Notes: generated from the sequence alone by a model not told the origin. A stretch of DNA of 64,000 bases from Tupaia tana (GCA_026018925.1 JAKSZU010000011.1:7426985-7490984), one strand, 5' to 3'; positions 35,633 to 46,344 are shown, counted from the stretch's first letter. Program-made: numbers and translations.

Positions 35633-35647
35633 AACAACACAGGTGGT

Positions 35648-35710
35648 GGGCTGGCAGGTGGCAGGGTGCTTGCTTTCTCCTTATTCCTCCCTCTCTGTCT
35701 CTCTGTCAAT
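35648..35710 (+). mobile_element. SINE fragment, type B-like
   Basis: GGGCTGGCAGGTGGCAGGGT followed directly by GCTTTCTCC and a CT tract; the B box part is missing. Runs into the repeated segment described at 35690. Confidence 0.55.
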
Positions 35711-35774
35711 TAAGGAAGGAAAAAGAAAAAAGAAAACTAGCACAGAGTGGAAGTGTAATGACTATCTGAAATAA
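35690..35774 (+). repeat. Unidentified repeat, copy 1
   Basis: AATTAAGGAAGGAAAAAG, AAAACTAGCACAGAGTGG and ATAAATCCTACTAAGG recur in the same order at 37552-37637. Family unknown. Confidence 0.75.
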
Positions 35775-35905
35775 ATCCTACTAAGGCACTGGACTTCCAC
35801 ATGGCCGACCATGGTTCAAGCCCCAGATCTGGCAGCTTACTTTCTCACTTTCCAACTCTCTCTCTGGTCAAATTAAATAATGATAATCATAATTAACAAT
35901 ATTAA
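35775..35905 (+). mobile_element. tRNA-derived SINE, short type B
   Basis: GCACTGGACTTCCACATGGC, GGTTCAAGCCCCAGATCTGG, GCAGCTTACTTTCTCAC, CTCTGGTCAAATTAAATAAT. 5' end incomplete. Confidence 0.8.
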
Positions 35906-36239
35906 ATAATTCTTTTAAAAAATCACAAGTGATGAATACCCACTCATTTAGTTGGCTGACTGTAACTATGAAGACAGGTTGAAGATTTTGCAGCCTCATG
36001 TGTTTTACAAGCAAGAAGACCCTTATCACAAAGTGAAGTCTGTCACCCAGACCACTGTATACATTTGCACACTAATACAGTTACAGTTTAAATGAACTTT
36101 CTCAGAACAAAGGCCCTTTTCTTCTCTAATCCATTTCCTCTTCCATATATCTCCATCATTTCTGAGTTTATGTTTCCTATGTTGCTGGGGCTGTGGTAAT
36201 AATCCCCTACCTGCTGGTCAGCATGCCTCTAGGCTTTTC
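35906..36239. other. Unassigned interval
   Basis: No recognised feature. Confidence 0.35.
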
Positions 36240-36565
36240 CCACTCCAGTGACTCCTCATTTTCCACTGAGCAAATCGGAACTTTTTAGCCTGGTAATTAT
36301 GACACTTAATAATACGGCCGAAGTCTTATGGCCAACGACTTCCTCTCTGCAATCTGACATTCGAGGCCTCTCCACACCCCACACATGCATGTGTACGTGG
36401 GTATGGTCCCCAGCTTCCCTGATTTGCCTCAGGAGAATCTGTCCTCTATAATATACGGTCACATGTTTTTGTTATTTATTTTCTACTCTGAACTGCAGTT
36501 ATTCGTGTATATTTCTTACATTTCTCACTAGGTTGTGGGAACAGAAATCATGTCTTAGTTACCTC
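36240..36565 (+). mobile_element. L2 LINE 3' fragment
   Basis: Near the right end, TTACATTTCTCACTAGGTTG, GGGAACAGAAATCATGTCTTAG and TTACCTCTGTACAATGGCAG match the L2 3' UTR (CCCCACTAGACTGTGAGCTCC...GTCTTATTCATCTCTGTATCCCC). The left limit is uncertain. Confidence 0.6.
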
Positions 36566-36722
36566 TGTACAATGGCAGCAAATGATACAGGTAGATACTA
36601 TTATCCTCTCCATTCTACAGATGAAAAAGTGAAAACAAAAAGGCTAAGTAATTTGACCTACATCACACAGCTAGTGACAGGTAAGACTCAAATCTGTGTT
36701 CTAAGCAATCACATTACATAGC
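36566..36722 (-). mobile_element. MIR
   Basis: GTAGATACTATTATCCTCTC, CATTCTACAGATGAAAAAGTG, TCACACAGCTAGTGACAGG and AAGACTCAAATCTGTG match MIR in reverse orientation. Cut on the right by a SINE insertion. Confidence 0.85.
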
Positions 36723-36727
36723 CTTTC

Positions 36728-36985
36728 TTTTTTTTTAGAGGTTTTTGCTATAGGGCGCGTGCGCTCGCCAGACACAGAGAGAGAGACAGAGAGACAGAAA
36801 GCGAGAAATCACCACCCAGGGGGGATGGCCACATTGCAATCCCTTCTCCTCCATTCTCCTTTCGGGATCTTGGGCACACACGCACACGCGCCCAGCGTGA
36901 CTTTAAGCCACTGGGTCTGGGACTCGAACCGCGGTCGACTACGTGGGAGTCCAGCGACATAGCCATTACGCTAACTGCTGGTCCC
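36728..36985 (-). mobile_element. Young tRNA-derived SINE, type A
   Basis: Minus copy with GCTATAGGGCGCGTGCGCTC, intact B box (GGACTCGAACC), GCTAACTGCTGGTCCC head. Related flanks CATTACATAGCCTTTCTTTT and CCTTACACAGCTTTTCT. CpG-rich. Confidence 0.96.
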
Positions 36986-37507
36986 CCTTACACAGCTTTT
37001 CTAAAAGGACACTACACTATGGTTAGACTTCATAAGCTAATTTTATCTTTACTATGATTACCAGGTTGCTTAAGGTCTAAGTGTTCAAGCTATAGCCATG
37101 ACAGCAACAGCAAAGGATATTAACATATGCATCTCTAAGCATTAACCTTGCTTCTGGCTTAAGGTTTTAAATTTATTACTCTCCTTGCCATGGTTTTTGG
37201 AAAATAACTGGGCATAAATATATTTTTTTAGGTCAACTGTACTTAACAATAAAAGTTAGATCACAATGCCTGATATCAGAGGTCAGATGAAATACAACTG
37301 GCCCAAACATAAAAATAGAAGAGGAAGATGTGAGTAGGGAGGTCTAAAAATACAGTCACAGAACTGAAATCAACTTTAGAGATGTTAAAGAACAAAATCC
37401 ACCCTGAAGGAAGTGAAGCCAGGGGGTCAGTTCAATGGTGAATCAACAATGGGAAATACCAAAAATGGGACTACTGAAACTTTCCAACACAATAAAACGG
37501 AAAACAG
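36986..37507. other. Unique interval
   Basis: No recognised repeat or coding region. Confidence 0.35.
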
Positions 37508-37551
37508 GGGCCTGAAGCCCAGTGGTTAAAGGAGCTGGATCCCACATGGTT
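37508..37551 (+). mobile_element. SINE head fragment
   Basis: GGGCCTGAAGCCCAGTGGTT AAAG followed by CTGGATCCCACATGG resembles a tRNA SINE head. It stops before the B box and joins the repeat copy at 37552. Confidence 0.5.
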
Positions 37552-37637
37552 CCCTCTGGTAATTAAGGAAAAAAGAAAGGAAACTAGTACAGAGTGGAGG
37601 TGGGATGACTTTTTGAAAAAAAATCCTACTAGGCCAA
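37552..37637 (+). repeat. Unidentified repeat, copy 2
   Basis: AATTAAGGAAAAAAGAAAGG, AAACTAGTACAGAGTGG and AAATCCTACTAGGCC match the copy at 35690-35774. Confidence 0.75.
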
Positions 37638-37931
37638 AAATGTAAATTTGGGAAAGAATTTGCTATTTATTCTCAATGTCATAAGAAAAGAACTAATGAA
37701 TGATATGACAACATACTTTTATGGGGAAAAAAGTTGCCTGAATATAGGAGAAATAAAAAGAAAAATGGGTAAAAAATAGAATTTTTTAAAATGGAACTAA
37801 AAATCCAAGGATTAGGAAAACCTAGAACTGAACATTCCAACAAAGTACAGATCTAAATGCTAAAAAACTACATTTTATCAAGAAATACAAAACTTGAGCA
37901 AAAAGAAAAAAAAAGTAGCATGTTTCTTTTT
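37638..37931. other. A-rich interval
   Basis: No recognised feature; ends with the left TSD of the following SINE. Confidence 0.35.
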
Positions 37932-38182
37932 GTTTAGATTGATTTTTGCTATAGGCATGTGTACTCACTGGAGAGACAAGAGAGAGAAAGAGAGACAGAA
38001 AACAAGAAATCACCCCCAGGGGAGAAGGCCAAGCCACAATCCTTTCTCCATTCTCTCTTGGGATTTTGGGCATGAATATACACACACCTGGCATGAGTTT
38101 CAAGCTGCCAGGTACAGGACTTGAACTGTGGTCGGTCATGTGGGAGTCCAGATACATAACCATTATACCACCCACCGGTCCC
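37932..38182 (-). mobile_element. tRNA-derived SINE, type A
   Basis: Minus copy: GATTTTTGCTATAGGCATGT, GAAATCACCCCCAGGGGAG, CTTGAACTGTGGTCGGTC, CCACCCACCGGTCCC. Flanks GCATGTTTCTTTT / GCATAGTTCTTTG. Confidence 0.93.
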
Positions 38183-38349
38183 GCATAGTTCTTTGACTCT
38201 TTAAGTTAACTTATTTATCTCCTCCATGAGTGAGCGAATGATAGAGACGGCACCGTCAACAGGGTCGGGCCACTGAGATCCAACTCCAGCTTCAGCCAGG
38301 CTCGGATCACTGCCACTTGCTCTCTCAGACTCAAAACAGAGAACTGTGC

Positions 38350-38472
38350 AGGGACTTCAAAAAGTTTGTGGGAAAATAAAATTAAAGTATGAGTTCACTT
38401 TGGTGCAGAACTATTTTAAATCTGTGCACAGTATTTTCATAAGACACATTTTCTGTGAACTTTCTAAAGACC
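38350..38472. mobile_element. Second MITE family, copy 3
   Basis: AGGGACTTCAAAAAGTTTGT at the left is mirrored by TGTGAACTTTCTAAAGACC at the right, with CACTTTGGTGCAGAAC in the middle. Best preserved of three copies. Confidence 0.8.
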
Positions 38473-38575
38473 AGTGTACTACTTAAAAGGGTATAGCTGT
38501 AGAAACGTTGTGGGAACAGCTTAGAGAAGCAGAAGTAAATCCAAAATATAACAGAAGGTAGCCCTTAAGAAACAC

Positions 38576-38857
38576 TGCCAGCCCCATAGTGCAGAGGTTA
38601 AATGCTGTGCTAAGGAAGCCGGATCCCACATGGCCAAATGGATATCATGTGATTGACCGGGCTTAGTGTCCCAGCACCTACACCTTGAAAAACACACCAG
38701 GTGTGCACACATGCCCTGGGTCTGATGTAATGGAGAACTTGATAGAAAAAGAGCAGCGTGACCAGGCCTGTTGCAGAGTTCTCTGCTTTCTGTCTCTCTT
38801 GTTCTCCCCCTCTCAGATGCATATAAAGACACATGCTCTCTGGCATTAGGAAAAAAG
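38576..38857 (+). mobile_element. tRNA-derived SINE, old type C
   Basis: CAGCCCCATAGTGCAGAGGT head, GGATCCCACATGGCC, TTGAAAAACACACCAGGTGT, CTCTGCTTTCTGTCTCTC, ACACATGCTCTCTGGC. Flanks not resolved. Confidence 0.82.
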
Positions 38858-39132
38858 GTCATGGGGATAATAAGGTAATAATTTAGTAGAAGATTTCAAG
38901 TGAAATCACCGCTTCACAATTACTATTCTTTTAAAATTCAAATATTGAGATGTAAGGCCTTTAAAATAATCTCTGCAAGACAGAAACCATTAAAACACAA
39001 CAGATTTAATATTTAAAAAGTGAGGCCTCCACGTCTCTACAAAAACAATATAAACATAAAAGAAAAGTACAGGAAGGCTCAAAAAAGTGTGGATCAAAAA
39101 ATCAATGTCTGTACTATAGAGAAAGCTCTTTT
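38858..39132. other. AT-rich interval
   Basis: No recognised feature. Confidence 0.35.
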
Positions 39133-39385
39133 GGACAGCACCCTAGTCTGGTGGTTAGGCAGCCAGATCCCATAAGACTGACCATGAGGTTCAAGTCCCA
39201 GTCCTGGCAACTTGCAAAACACATGAGGTATGTATGTGTGTATGTGTGTGTGTGTATGTGTGTGTGTGTGTGTGTGTGTGCGTGCGTGTGTGTCCAAAGT
39301 CTGGACAGGGTGGATAAATGGAGGAGAAGGGATTGCGGTGTGACTGTGCCCCATTAGGGGGGGAAGGGGGGGGTGAAACTTTTGC
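39133..39385 (+). mobile_element. tRNA-derived SINE, old type C, with (TG)n expansion
   Basis: GGACAGCACCCTAGTCTGGT, GGTTCAAGTCCCAGTCCTGG, CTTGCAAAACACATGAGG, then (TG)n at 39234-39292, then GGAGAAGGGATTGCGGTGTG. The (TG)n arose at the GTGTGCGTG part of the body. The tail is missing. Confidence 0.85.
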
Positions 39386-39549
39386 ATATTATTTAAAAAG
39401 AAAATGTCTTCCTGCTAAAGTGGACCAAAATATGACAGAACAATCATGATAATTTACAAATAAGAAAATATGAATGATGAATAAATAACTAAATAAAGCA
39501 CTATAAACATTTATAAGGCCATTTTCCTTTTCTCAAAATTTCAAATACG
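39386..39549. other. AT-rich interval
   Basis: No recognised feature. Confidence 0.3.
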
Positions 39550-39800
39550 TAAGATGAAAAGAATGAGCTGGACAAGGTGTGCAGACATAGCCGTTGTGGG
39601 TGGCTGGCACGACGCTCACATGGGTTCTGACTGCAGGTGGGTGTGATCTCACTTGTACTTTTAGAAGGTCGCTTTGGCTCTTGTATTAATAGAAGAGCAG
39701 GAGAAGTAACAGCAATACCAGGGAGGGGGCAGTTACAATAATCCGGGCAAGAAGCGAAGGTGGAGGTAGTAAAGGTGGAGGTAATGTGGAAACCAGAAAA
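39550..39800 (-). mobile_element. L2 LINE internal fragment
   Basis: TTTTAGAAGGTCGCTTTGGC, then GGCAGTTACAATAATCCGGG and CAAGAAGCGAAGGTGGAGG match the reverse complement of the L2 region that reads ...GCCAGAGTGATCTTTTTAAAA. Confidence 0.7.
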
Positions 39801-40666
39801 ACTAGCTGGAGAATCCAACCACCCTCTGACCACTCCTTACAACTTGCACAGCTAGGGTGTGTGGGTCTCTCTCTTTGTGTATGTGTACACACAACCTCCC
39901 AATGGCTTGGATGTGGGGTTTGCAAGAAAACCAGGGATCATGAATACCTCCAAAATTTGTGGCCTGAGCAACCAGCAGGCTAGAATGATGCAGCTGAGAT
40001 GGGAAGTTGGAGCAGGTTTGAGGGGAAAAGAACACAAGTTCAACTGTGAGCACACCACGTTTCTGGGCTCTTGCAGAAATCCACGTGGAGCTGTTGAGCA
40101 TGCAGTAGGACACACAGAGAGTCTGGGTTTGTGTGTCTCTGGCCTTCTTTTCTTCTCTGGTAATGAAGTTTCTGATGAGGGCAGGTCTCACAGGGATGTA
40201 TTTCCCCTAATCACTACTTGTCCTAAGCACAGAGAATACCTAACTTGCAATGTTACCCCCAAATTGCTTTGGGACCCCAATTAATGAAAAATCATTTTTA
40301 AAAGCCTTCAAATGACAAAGTAGATGAAATTCATGCACACAATTTCATTGTCTTTGGTATGAAGAAACTTTGCTGTTATAAATAACATTTACATTGCCAC
40401 TCACTTTAGCTTGATTTTACCTGCTCCCTTAGTATTTCCTGATTTTAACTCAACCTATTTCATTTCAGTCTCCATTTTATTAATAATTCTCTCAAAGATA
40501 CCTAATACATTTCCAAGAGAATGTGTACAAACAAGATTATCTCCCTCCGTACACCAGAAAATGTGATTTCGTTTTTTAAATGTCAGCTTTCGTGAAGTTA
40601 GAGTAACAAAGGGACGAAGTGACTGTCCATGTCTCAGCTCTGAACGGCTGGATTTGTGTTCTCACT
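39801..40666. other. Unassigned interval
   Basis: Part of 39800-40200 may be further decayed L2. Overlapping open frames on both strands (up to 141 codons at 39859-40284) show no domain. Confidence 0.35.
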
Positions 40667-40915
40667 TGCTGACTCACTTCTCACTCATTCATTCAATCAC
40701 CATTTTACTGTGTGTGTTCCTAGTCGTCAGGTACAATGGATTAAGAAAAATAAAATGTGCCCTTGTAGCCAAAAAGGAGCTCCCAGGTCAGTGTAACATT
40801 CAGTTAAGTAAAAAACATAATGAGGGGGCAGTTTAATAAATGTAACAGTGAAATGTACAAGGAGTTATGAGATCTCAGAGGAGAATGTGTCAAAACCCAG
40901 AAAAGGTTAAGCCAA
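40667..40915 (-). mobile_element. L2 LINE 3' fragment
   Basis: CACTCATTCATTCAATCACC, TTTTACTGTGTGTGTTCCTA, AAAAAGGAGCTCCCAGGTCA and AATGTACAAGGAGTTATG correspond in order to the reverse complement of the L2 3' UTR (ATTCATTCATTCAACAAATA...GGAGCTTACATTCTAG). Confidence 0.7.
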
Positions 40916-42234
40916 GCGCTAGCTAACTTAAAACTTTATGTAATCCAATTAAACAAATATTGATTAAAATGACCTTAGTGTAAAGGTTAAATAAACTAAT
41001 ATGAGACCAGTTATGTACCACCACATAATCCCTAATTACGATAATTTATGAACACCCATTTTAGGTGTTTTCTGTTTAGTAACTAAGAATTATACACATG
41101 CCTATCAATGCAGTTTTCACCAAATTATTTAACTCTAAAATAGCATCAAATACCTAAAAGCTGGACCTCTTTTTCAGAGGATTATGGTGTTAATGTCACT
41201 TGCTGGCAACCTGAGATAATTCACAGTAAAACATCAATGGCACAACCAGAAATATTTCTTTGATCAATCAATTATTAAAAATGAATGCTGAATTTTTTAC
41301 TATTACACTAACCTACACTGACATTTAGCAAGCAATTAAGAATTCTATGTTCAATTACTATTGAAATTTCTACCTGACAGAAATGATGATAAAAATAAGG
41401 ATGAAAACATGCATGACAAAGAAAATGAGGATATGTTCAAAGTGACTGCATTTTCTCTTCCTGCAAAAAGAACAGTGGCATTAACAGACTGAATGCCTGA
41501 TACTAATTCCTCCCCCAAGTTCACGCTATGTTTTTAAAGAAAATTATGCTTAGAAAATAATAAAGCTATTTAGAGCATCAGAGTTAATATATGTGTGGGA
41601 CATTGGTGGAAAAAATAGATAAGGAGGAGAATAATTAAGAAATGTGGACAACTTTCTAAATATTTAAGAAATACACTAATATGGAATGGCATGAAATATA
41701 AATTAATTGTAGGACCTGGTCTTTTAATTTGACAGCTGTTTGACAACTGCAAAATGGAAAACTGACCTCAAACAACTGTGTATAAATGAAGGATGATTAA
41801 ACCAGAAAATTTCACATGGAAAGATACAATATACATTGTAGTAACGCCTCACGTGGGAATAGATAAATGCAGACTGGAATTTTTATTGTCTTTGAAGGTG
41901 CTGATATTCAATGGACTTAAATTTCACAAAGAGCTGTGTGTTATTCTATCACAATTAATGGCACTTTCTGAAACATAAGCCAACAGGAGAGAAATAATTG
42001 TAAACACATTTGCAATTTCCAGGTGTTTCTTGAAGCAATTTTGAGCTGACCCTCATTGACTTTACCTTTTGAATGCTAAAGCAGTAACAACCTCTCTCCT
42101 TTTTAAATTGAAAAATAATGAGCTCTTCTAAGGGATAGCTGGAGAAGACACACACACAAAGTACCCACAGCTCGATTTGTATCTAAGCTTGTATTTATTT
42201 TATTTTTTAGGTATTACACTTTTAAAAATATTAT
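40916..42234. other. 1.3 kb AT-rich unique sequence
   Basis: No recognised repeat. Short AT-rich open frames only. Confidence 0.4.
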
Positions 42235-42480
42235 TATTATTATTTATACATTCAATCACTATACATCATTTAGATTGTAAAGAGATTTTACCCAGCATGA
42301 TACACATCTCGGTCCAGTTGAGAATACTAACACATCCTCATCAACAGATAACAAACTATATCTGTGTCCCACAAATATCTTATCTCTCCTTTATTTTCCC
42401 CCTAATTTCCTTTCCTGCACTCTTCCCCTCCCACACTCTCTTTCCACTTTGTCTCTAGTGTCCACAACAATGTTTAATGA
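42235..42480. repeat. Unidentified interspersed repeat, copy 1
   Basis: CAATCACTATACATCATTTA, TTTTACCCAGCATGATAC, CCAGTTGAGAATACTAACAC, AACTATATCTGTGTCCCAC recur in order at 54405-54620. The family is unknown to me; a LINE 3' end or LTR is possible. Confidence 0.75.
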
Positions 42481-42604
42481 TTGTATGTCCTCCGGTCTTT
42501 TGGTCTCTACTGTATTTTCTGCTTCACTTTTCTCAACATAAAAATGAGAGAAAACTACACTCCACTATGTAGTTGAAAAGAGTTCTGATTTCAGAAGAAA
42601 AATC

Positions 42605-42895
42605 TTCCCTTCCTTCCTTTTCTAATTTCCCAGAGAACGTATGCACTAGCCAGAGAGAGACAACAGAGAGTGGGAAAAGGGGAAGGCACCCCTCGATGGG
42701 GCACGGTCACACGGCAATCCCTTTCCCTCCATTTCGCCACCCTCTTGGGATTCTGGGTACACATACACTCTCGCCCAGCATGTTTTCCAAACAACCGGTC
42801 TAGGACTAGAACCACGTGCCGCATGGAACCACGTGCCGCATGGTCAGCCACGTGGGACTCAGGCCCCTCAACCACTAGTCTATTGGGCCATCCCA
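42605..42895 (-). mobile_element. tRNA-derived SINE, type C, with duplicated B-box flank
   Basis: Minus copy: GAGAACGTATGCACTAGCCA, GGCACCCCTCGATGGGGCAC, TTTTCCAAACAACCGGTCTA, and TATTGGGCCATCCC head. A 17-bp unit GAACCACGTGCCGCATG is duplicated at 42809-42825 and 42826-42842, at the B box. Confidence 0.88.
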
Positions 42896-42966
42896 GGAAG
42901 ATCTATTTTCTTCTTTTTGTATAAATGATAATTAAAAAAAAGTATTTGTCTTCCTTATTTCTTTTC

Positions 42967-43470
42967 TTCTTTTCTTTTTATAAATGTGCCAGGAGGTACA
43001 TGTGCTCAGTGGAGAGAGACAGAGAGAAAAAGAGAAAGAGAAAGTGAGAAAGCATTATCCCCATGTGGGATGGTCATGTCACAATCCGTTCCCCGTCACT
43101 TCTCTTTGTGGGATTTTGGATTTTGAGTATTGGCGCGTGCGCTTGCCAGAAAGACAGAGAGGGAAAGAGAGCTAGAAAGCGAGAAATCACCCCCCAGGGG
43201 GGATAGCCACGCCATCCCTTCTCCATTCTCCTCTTGGGATCTTGGGCACACACACACACACGCGCCCAGCGTGAGTTTAAGCCACCGGGTCCGGGACTCG
43301 AGCCGCAGTCAGGGACTCGAGCCGCAGTCAGCTATATGGGTGTCCAGAAACATAGCCATTACACTAACTGCTAGTCCCACACTGGTGTGTTTTTCAAGTC
43401 GCAGGATCCAAGACTCAAATCACGCAGTTGGCCATGCAGAAGCAGCTACTTTAACCACCATGCCACCAGC
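42967..43470 (-). mobile_element. tRNA-derived SINE, type C, split by a younger SINE
   Basis: Left part (42967-43125): GCCAGGAGGTACATGTGCTC, (GA)n, ATCCCCATGTGGGAT hairpin, ending GGGATTTTGGATTTTGAG. Right part (43379-43470): ACACTGGTGTGTTTTTCAAG, GACTCAAATCACGCAGTTG, ATGCCACCAGCTGCCC. The younger element lies between. Confidence 0.85.
43128..43378 (-). mobile_element. Younger type A SINE nested in a type C SINE, with duplicated B box
   Basis: Minus copy: GGCGCGTGCGCTTGCCAG, CACCCCCCAGGGGGGATAG, (CA)n, GCTAACTGCTAGTCCC-like head (ACTAACTGCTAGTCCC). The 19-bp unit GGGACTCGAGCCGCAGTCA is present twice (43293-43330), duplicating the B box. The usual A-tail side is missing. Confidence 0.9.
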
Positions 43471-44439
43471 TGCCCAATATACGTCCTATTCCAAAGTTCA
43501 GAAAACAAGGGAGAGCGGACTCATGGCAAATATAACTCACTAACAGGTTTTGTTTGTTATGCATGGTGTTTTCAGAAAAAGTTGTGGGAGTGCAGAGATA
43601 ACAATGCTTTGCAATGCTGGACCCACACGGAAGGTCTCAGTACGTGCCCATGGCCTCCCTGTACGTGGCAGGGAAATACACGTATGGCTGGCTACAACTG
43701 GGGTTAGATTGTGGGGATGCCTACCCCCCCTCCTCTTAGAGAAGAAATATATACACTTAATAAAAGAGCCAAATCATGAAATTCACGTGAAAATCTAAAT
43801 TTCTAATTTGCATTAAAAATCAGAGGTCCTAGCAACAGTGGACATGCCATTTACCAAGGTCAGTCACAGCAGCTGCTCCCTTGGCCAGAGTTCTGACACC
43901 CCACCATGGCCACTACAGAGTCCGAAAACAGCAAGGACACTGCACAGAGGAGATCCAAGAGCATTTGCCTCTGGAAATGGAAAAGGTACTGTGGGTAGCT
44001 GAGAGGAGCAGATGTGACACCTGGGTGACCAGGGAAGAGCTCAAATGAATGAATGAATGAATGAATGAATAAATAAATAAAATGATTTCTAAGGACCATG
44101 TACAGTCATTCTCCAGCTAGACTGTTTTCTACGGATGTGATGTTATTCCCAGGAATTAAGTTCCCTAAGAGGGCGGTCACAGACAGATCTGAACCCAAGT
44201 GAATTTCCTCCTCATGCCTAGAAGCAATGTACAGTACAGATAGAAAGCCCAAAGTGAGGAAGGAGGCCCAGGCAAAGATTTCCAGGCTGGCCTACCCGGC
44301 ATCAATACCTCTGTATCTCTCCCTCATGGGTGGTGAGGCCCTCCCTCTGTATGCCTGAATGTCTTACCACTTCCAACAACGGTAATTTTACATCACTTAC
44401 CTGTGTCAAGTTTTGATTGCTGCTTATTTCTCTGACCAT
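43471..44439. other. Unassigned interval
   Basis: Contains a (GAAT)n/(AAAT)n run at 44044-44082. Open frames at 43387-43798 show no domain. No gene called. Confidence 0.35.
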
Positions 44440-44650
44440 GCTGATTATTCACTTACTCATATACTCACCTGATGAACAGTGTTCTAGGCAGAGGGAAGAG
44501 CAATACATAAAACCAAGTCTCTGACACCATGGAGCTGGCTTTCTCATGGGGAAACAGATGATGAACAACCACCACAGAAAGTACATCAGAGAAGGGCGAC
44601 AGGAACTCCAATACCGTTGGGTGCCCTACGTCTTTGAGGAGGTGATATCT
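44440..44650 (-). mobile_element. L2 LINE 3' fragment
   Basis: AACAGTGTTCTAGGCAGAGG, GAGCAATACATAAAACCAAG, CACCATGGAGCTGGCTTTCT, GGGGAAACAGATGATGAAC match the reverse complement of the L2 3' UTR. The element continues after the SINE at 44651. Confidence 0.75.
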
Positions 44651-44914
44651 TTTTTTTTTTTTTTTTTTTTTTTTTAAGAGAGATTTTAGGTGTAGGGCAG
44701 GTGCTCTCACTGGAGAGACAGAGAGACAGACAGTGAGAAATCACCCCGGGGGGTGGGGAGGGTGGCCATGCCGCAATCCCTTCCATTCTCCTCTTGGGAT
44801 CTTGGGAACGCACAGGCGCCTAGCCTGAGTTTTAGGTCGCCAGATCTGGGACTCGAACTGCAGTCGACTACGTGGGAGTTCAGTGACATAACCATTATGC
44901 CATCTGCTGGTCCT
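44651..44914 (-). mobile_element. tRNA-derived SINE, type A, inside L2
   Basis: Minus copy with a T-run, GAGAGATTTTAGGTGTAGGG, CCCCGGGGGGTGGGG, GGACTCGAACTGCAGTCGAC, CATCTGCTGGTCC. Splits an L2 element. Confidence 0.94.
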
Positions 44915-45150
44915 GAGAAGGCAATAATAAAGCCATGTGGAGTCTCAAGAAGGCAGAGGAAACAGGAACCACCAAGGTCCTCAGGTAGGACAGTTCTTAC
45001 TGGGCCGGGGAATGGCAAGGGAGCCAGTGTGGCTGGCATGGAGCAAGCAGGGGCGCCAGAGGGAGGTCTCAGGGCTGAGGCCAGCCCCCCCAGAGCTCGG
45101 GGGGCAGGGTTGGGGTTTTATCGTCAGCGGACTCAGTCAAGCTCCTCTGG
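44915..45150 (-). mobile_element. L2 LINE internal fragment
   Basis: GGCAAGGGAGCCAGTGTGGC and TGGCATGGAGCAAGCAGGGG match the reverse complement of L2 upstream of the piece at 44440-44650, so both belong to one insertion. The 214-codon frame at 44753-45397 crosses SINE and L2 and is not a gene. Confidence 0.65.
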
Positions 45151-45869
45151 CATAACTTTAATATTATTTGTCCACCATCTTTATTTTCCCATCACAGGAA
45201 GCACCAAACATTTTAACACTACTCCTAGCCCACGGGTCCAGCATCTCATTTGTCTGCTGTTCTCAAGCCTGTTCTGCTCTTGCCTGTCTCCCGTGGACAC
45301 ATTTCGGCACGCCACCCCACCAGCAGCTTTTGTGATTCTTGATTCTCTCTCTCTCCTGCGAAAATCCCCTCTGAAATCCCATAATGCTCCTTATTGACAC
45401 CTGGGTGTACCAAAAACAAAACCTGCAAAATTGACCAAAAAATCCCAAGCTAAATAACCTCCTGAAGACTCGTTCTTTTTTCTGCCTCTTTTGGATGGTA
45501 CCCTATTCATCCACTTAACCGTATCAGAAATCTGCAGGAAATTTCATACTCTTTCTGTGCTAGGACATGTAACTAACGGCCAAGTCCTTTCAACTCAAAG
45601 TCACTCCGAATAATGCCCTTCAGGCTCTGATGATGTTAACTACTATATTTGTCATAGAAAACAAATCTCCGTATCTTGTGTCCTCCTTAATAATCTTTCA
45701 TTAAGAAACAGTAAAAATAATTAACATTAACTGCATATTTACTAAGTACCAGGCTCTTAGCACTGAGGGAGGAGAGAAACTTTTCCTCTATGCGCTTAGG
45801 TTCAGTGGCTGGGGATCCTACAAACTAAACCAACAACGGACACATTAACAGGAGAAAAGGTACACGAAT
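45151..45869. other. Unassigned, with an L2/MIR-like patch
   Basis: 45735-45775 (CATATTTACTAAGTACCAGG) resembles the reversed L2/MIR 3' end. The rest is not recognised; 45200-45650 may be old LINE sequence. Confidence 0.4.
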
Positions 45870-46154
45870 GCATTAATTAAAAAAATAATGAGAGAGAAAA
45901 AAAGAAAGAAAACATTCATGGGAAAGGAAAAGGAGAAGGGGGGTAGACAGAGAGAGAGAGAGACGTACTGTCCACAGGGCCTGGTCATACCATGATGCCC
46001 TCCCTCCAGCCTTCCAGTCCATCTGATCTTGGACACTCACGTGCATCCCTGACATGTCTGAGGCAGACTGGGAACAGGGATTCAAACCACGGTCATTATG
46101 TGGATCTGGCTTCTCTTGAACAGGACATTTCTGCTGCATCATGGAACTGGCCCA
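45870..46154 (-). mobile_element. tRNA-derived SINE, old type C
   Basis: Minus copy: A/G-rich tail side, (GA)n 45952-45962, CTCCAGCCTTCCAGTCCATC, GGGATTCAAACCACGG, CATCATGGAACTGGCCC. Strongly diverged. Confidence 0.75.
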
Positions 46155-46171
46155 AGATAGGCATTTTTAAA

Positions 46172-46344
46172 AAGAGATTTATTTAATTTTATTTATTATT
46201 ATTTTAAAATTTTGCTCTAGGGTACATGCATTCACCAGAGAGAGACAGAGAAAGCGAGAAAGCAAGCCACCAGGTCTGGAACTAGAACCATGGTCAGCCA
46301 TGTGGGAATTCAACACCTTAACCACCACACCATCTGCTGGCCCC
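46172..46344 (-). mobile_element. tRNA-derived SINE, short type B
   Basis: Minus copy: ATTTATTTAATTTTATTT tail, TTTGCTCTAGGGTACATGCA, CAAGCCACCAGGTCTGGAAC, CACCATCTGCTGGCCCC. TSD AAGATAGGCATTTTT / AAGATAGGTATTTTT. Confidence 0.93.

Noticed and set aside
39859..40284. 141-codon open frame
   Set aside because: Overlaps several frames on the other strand (129 and 87 codons) in sequence that is probably decayed L2; no domain.
44753..45397. 214-codon open frame
   Set aside because: Built from a type A SINE plus an antisense L2 fragment; no protein family seen.
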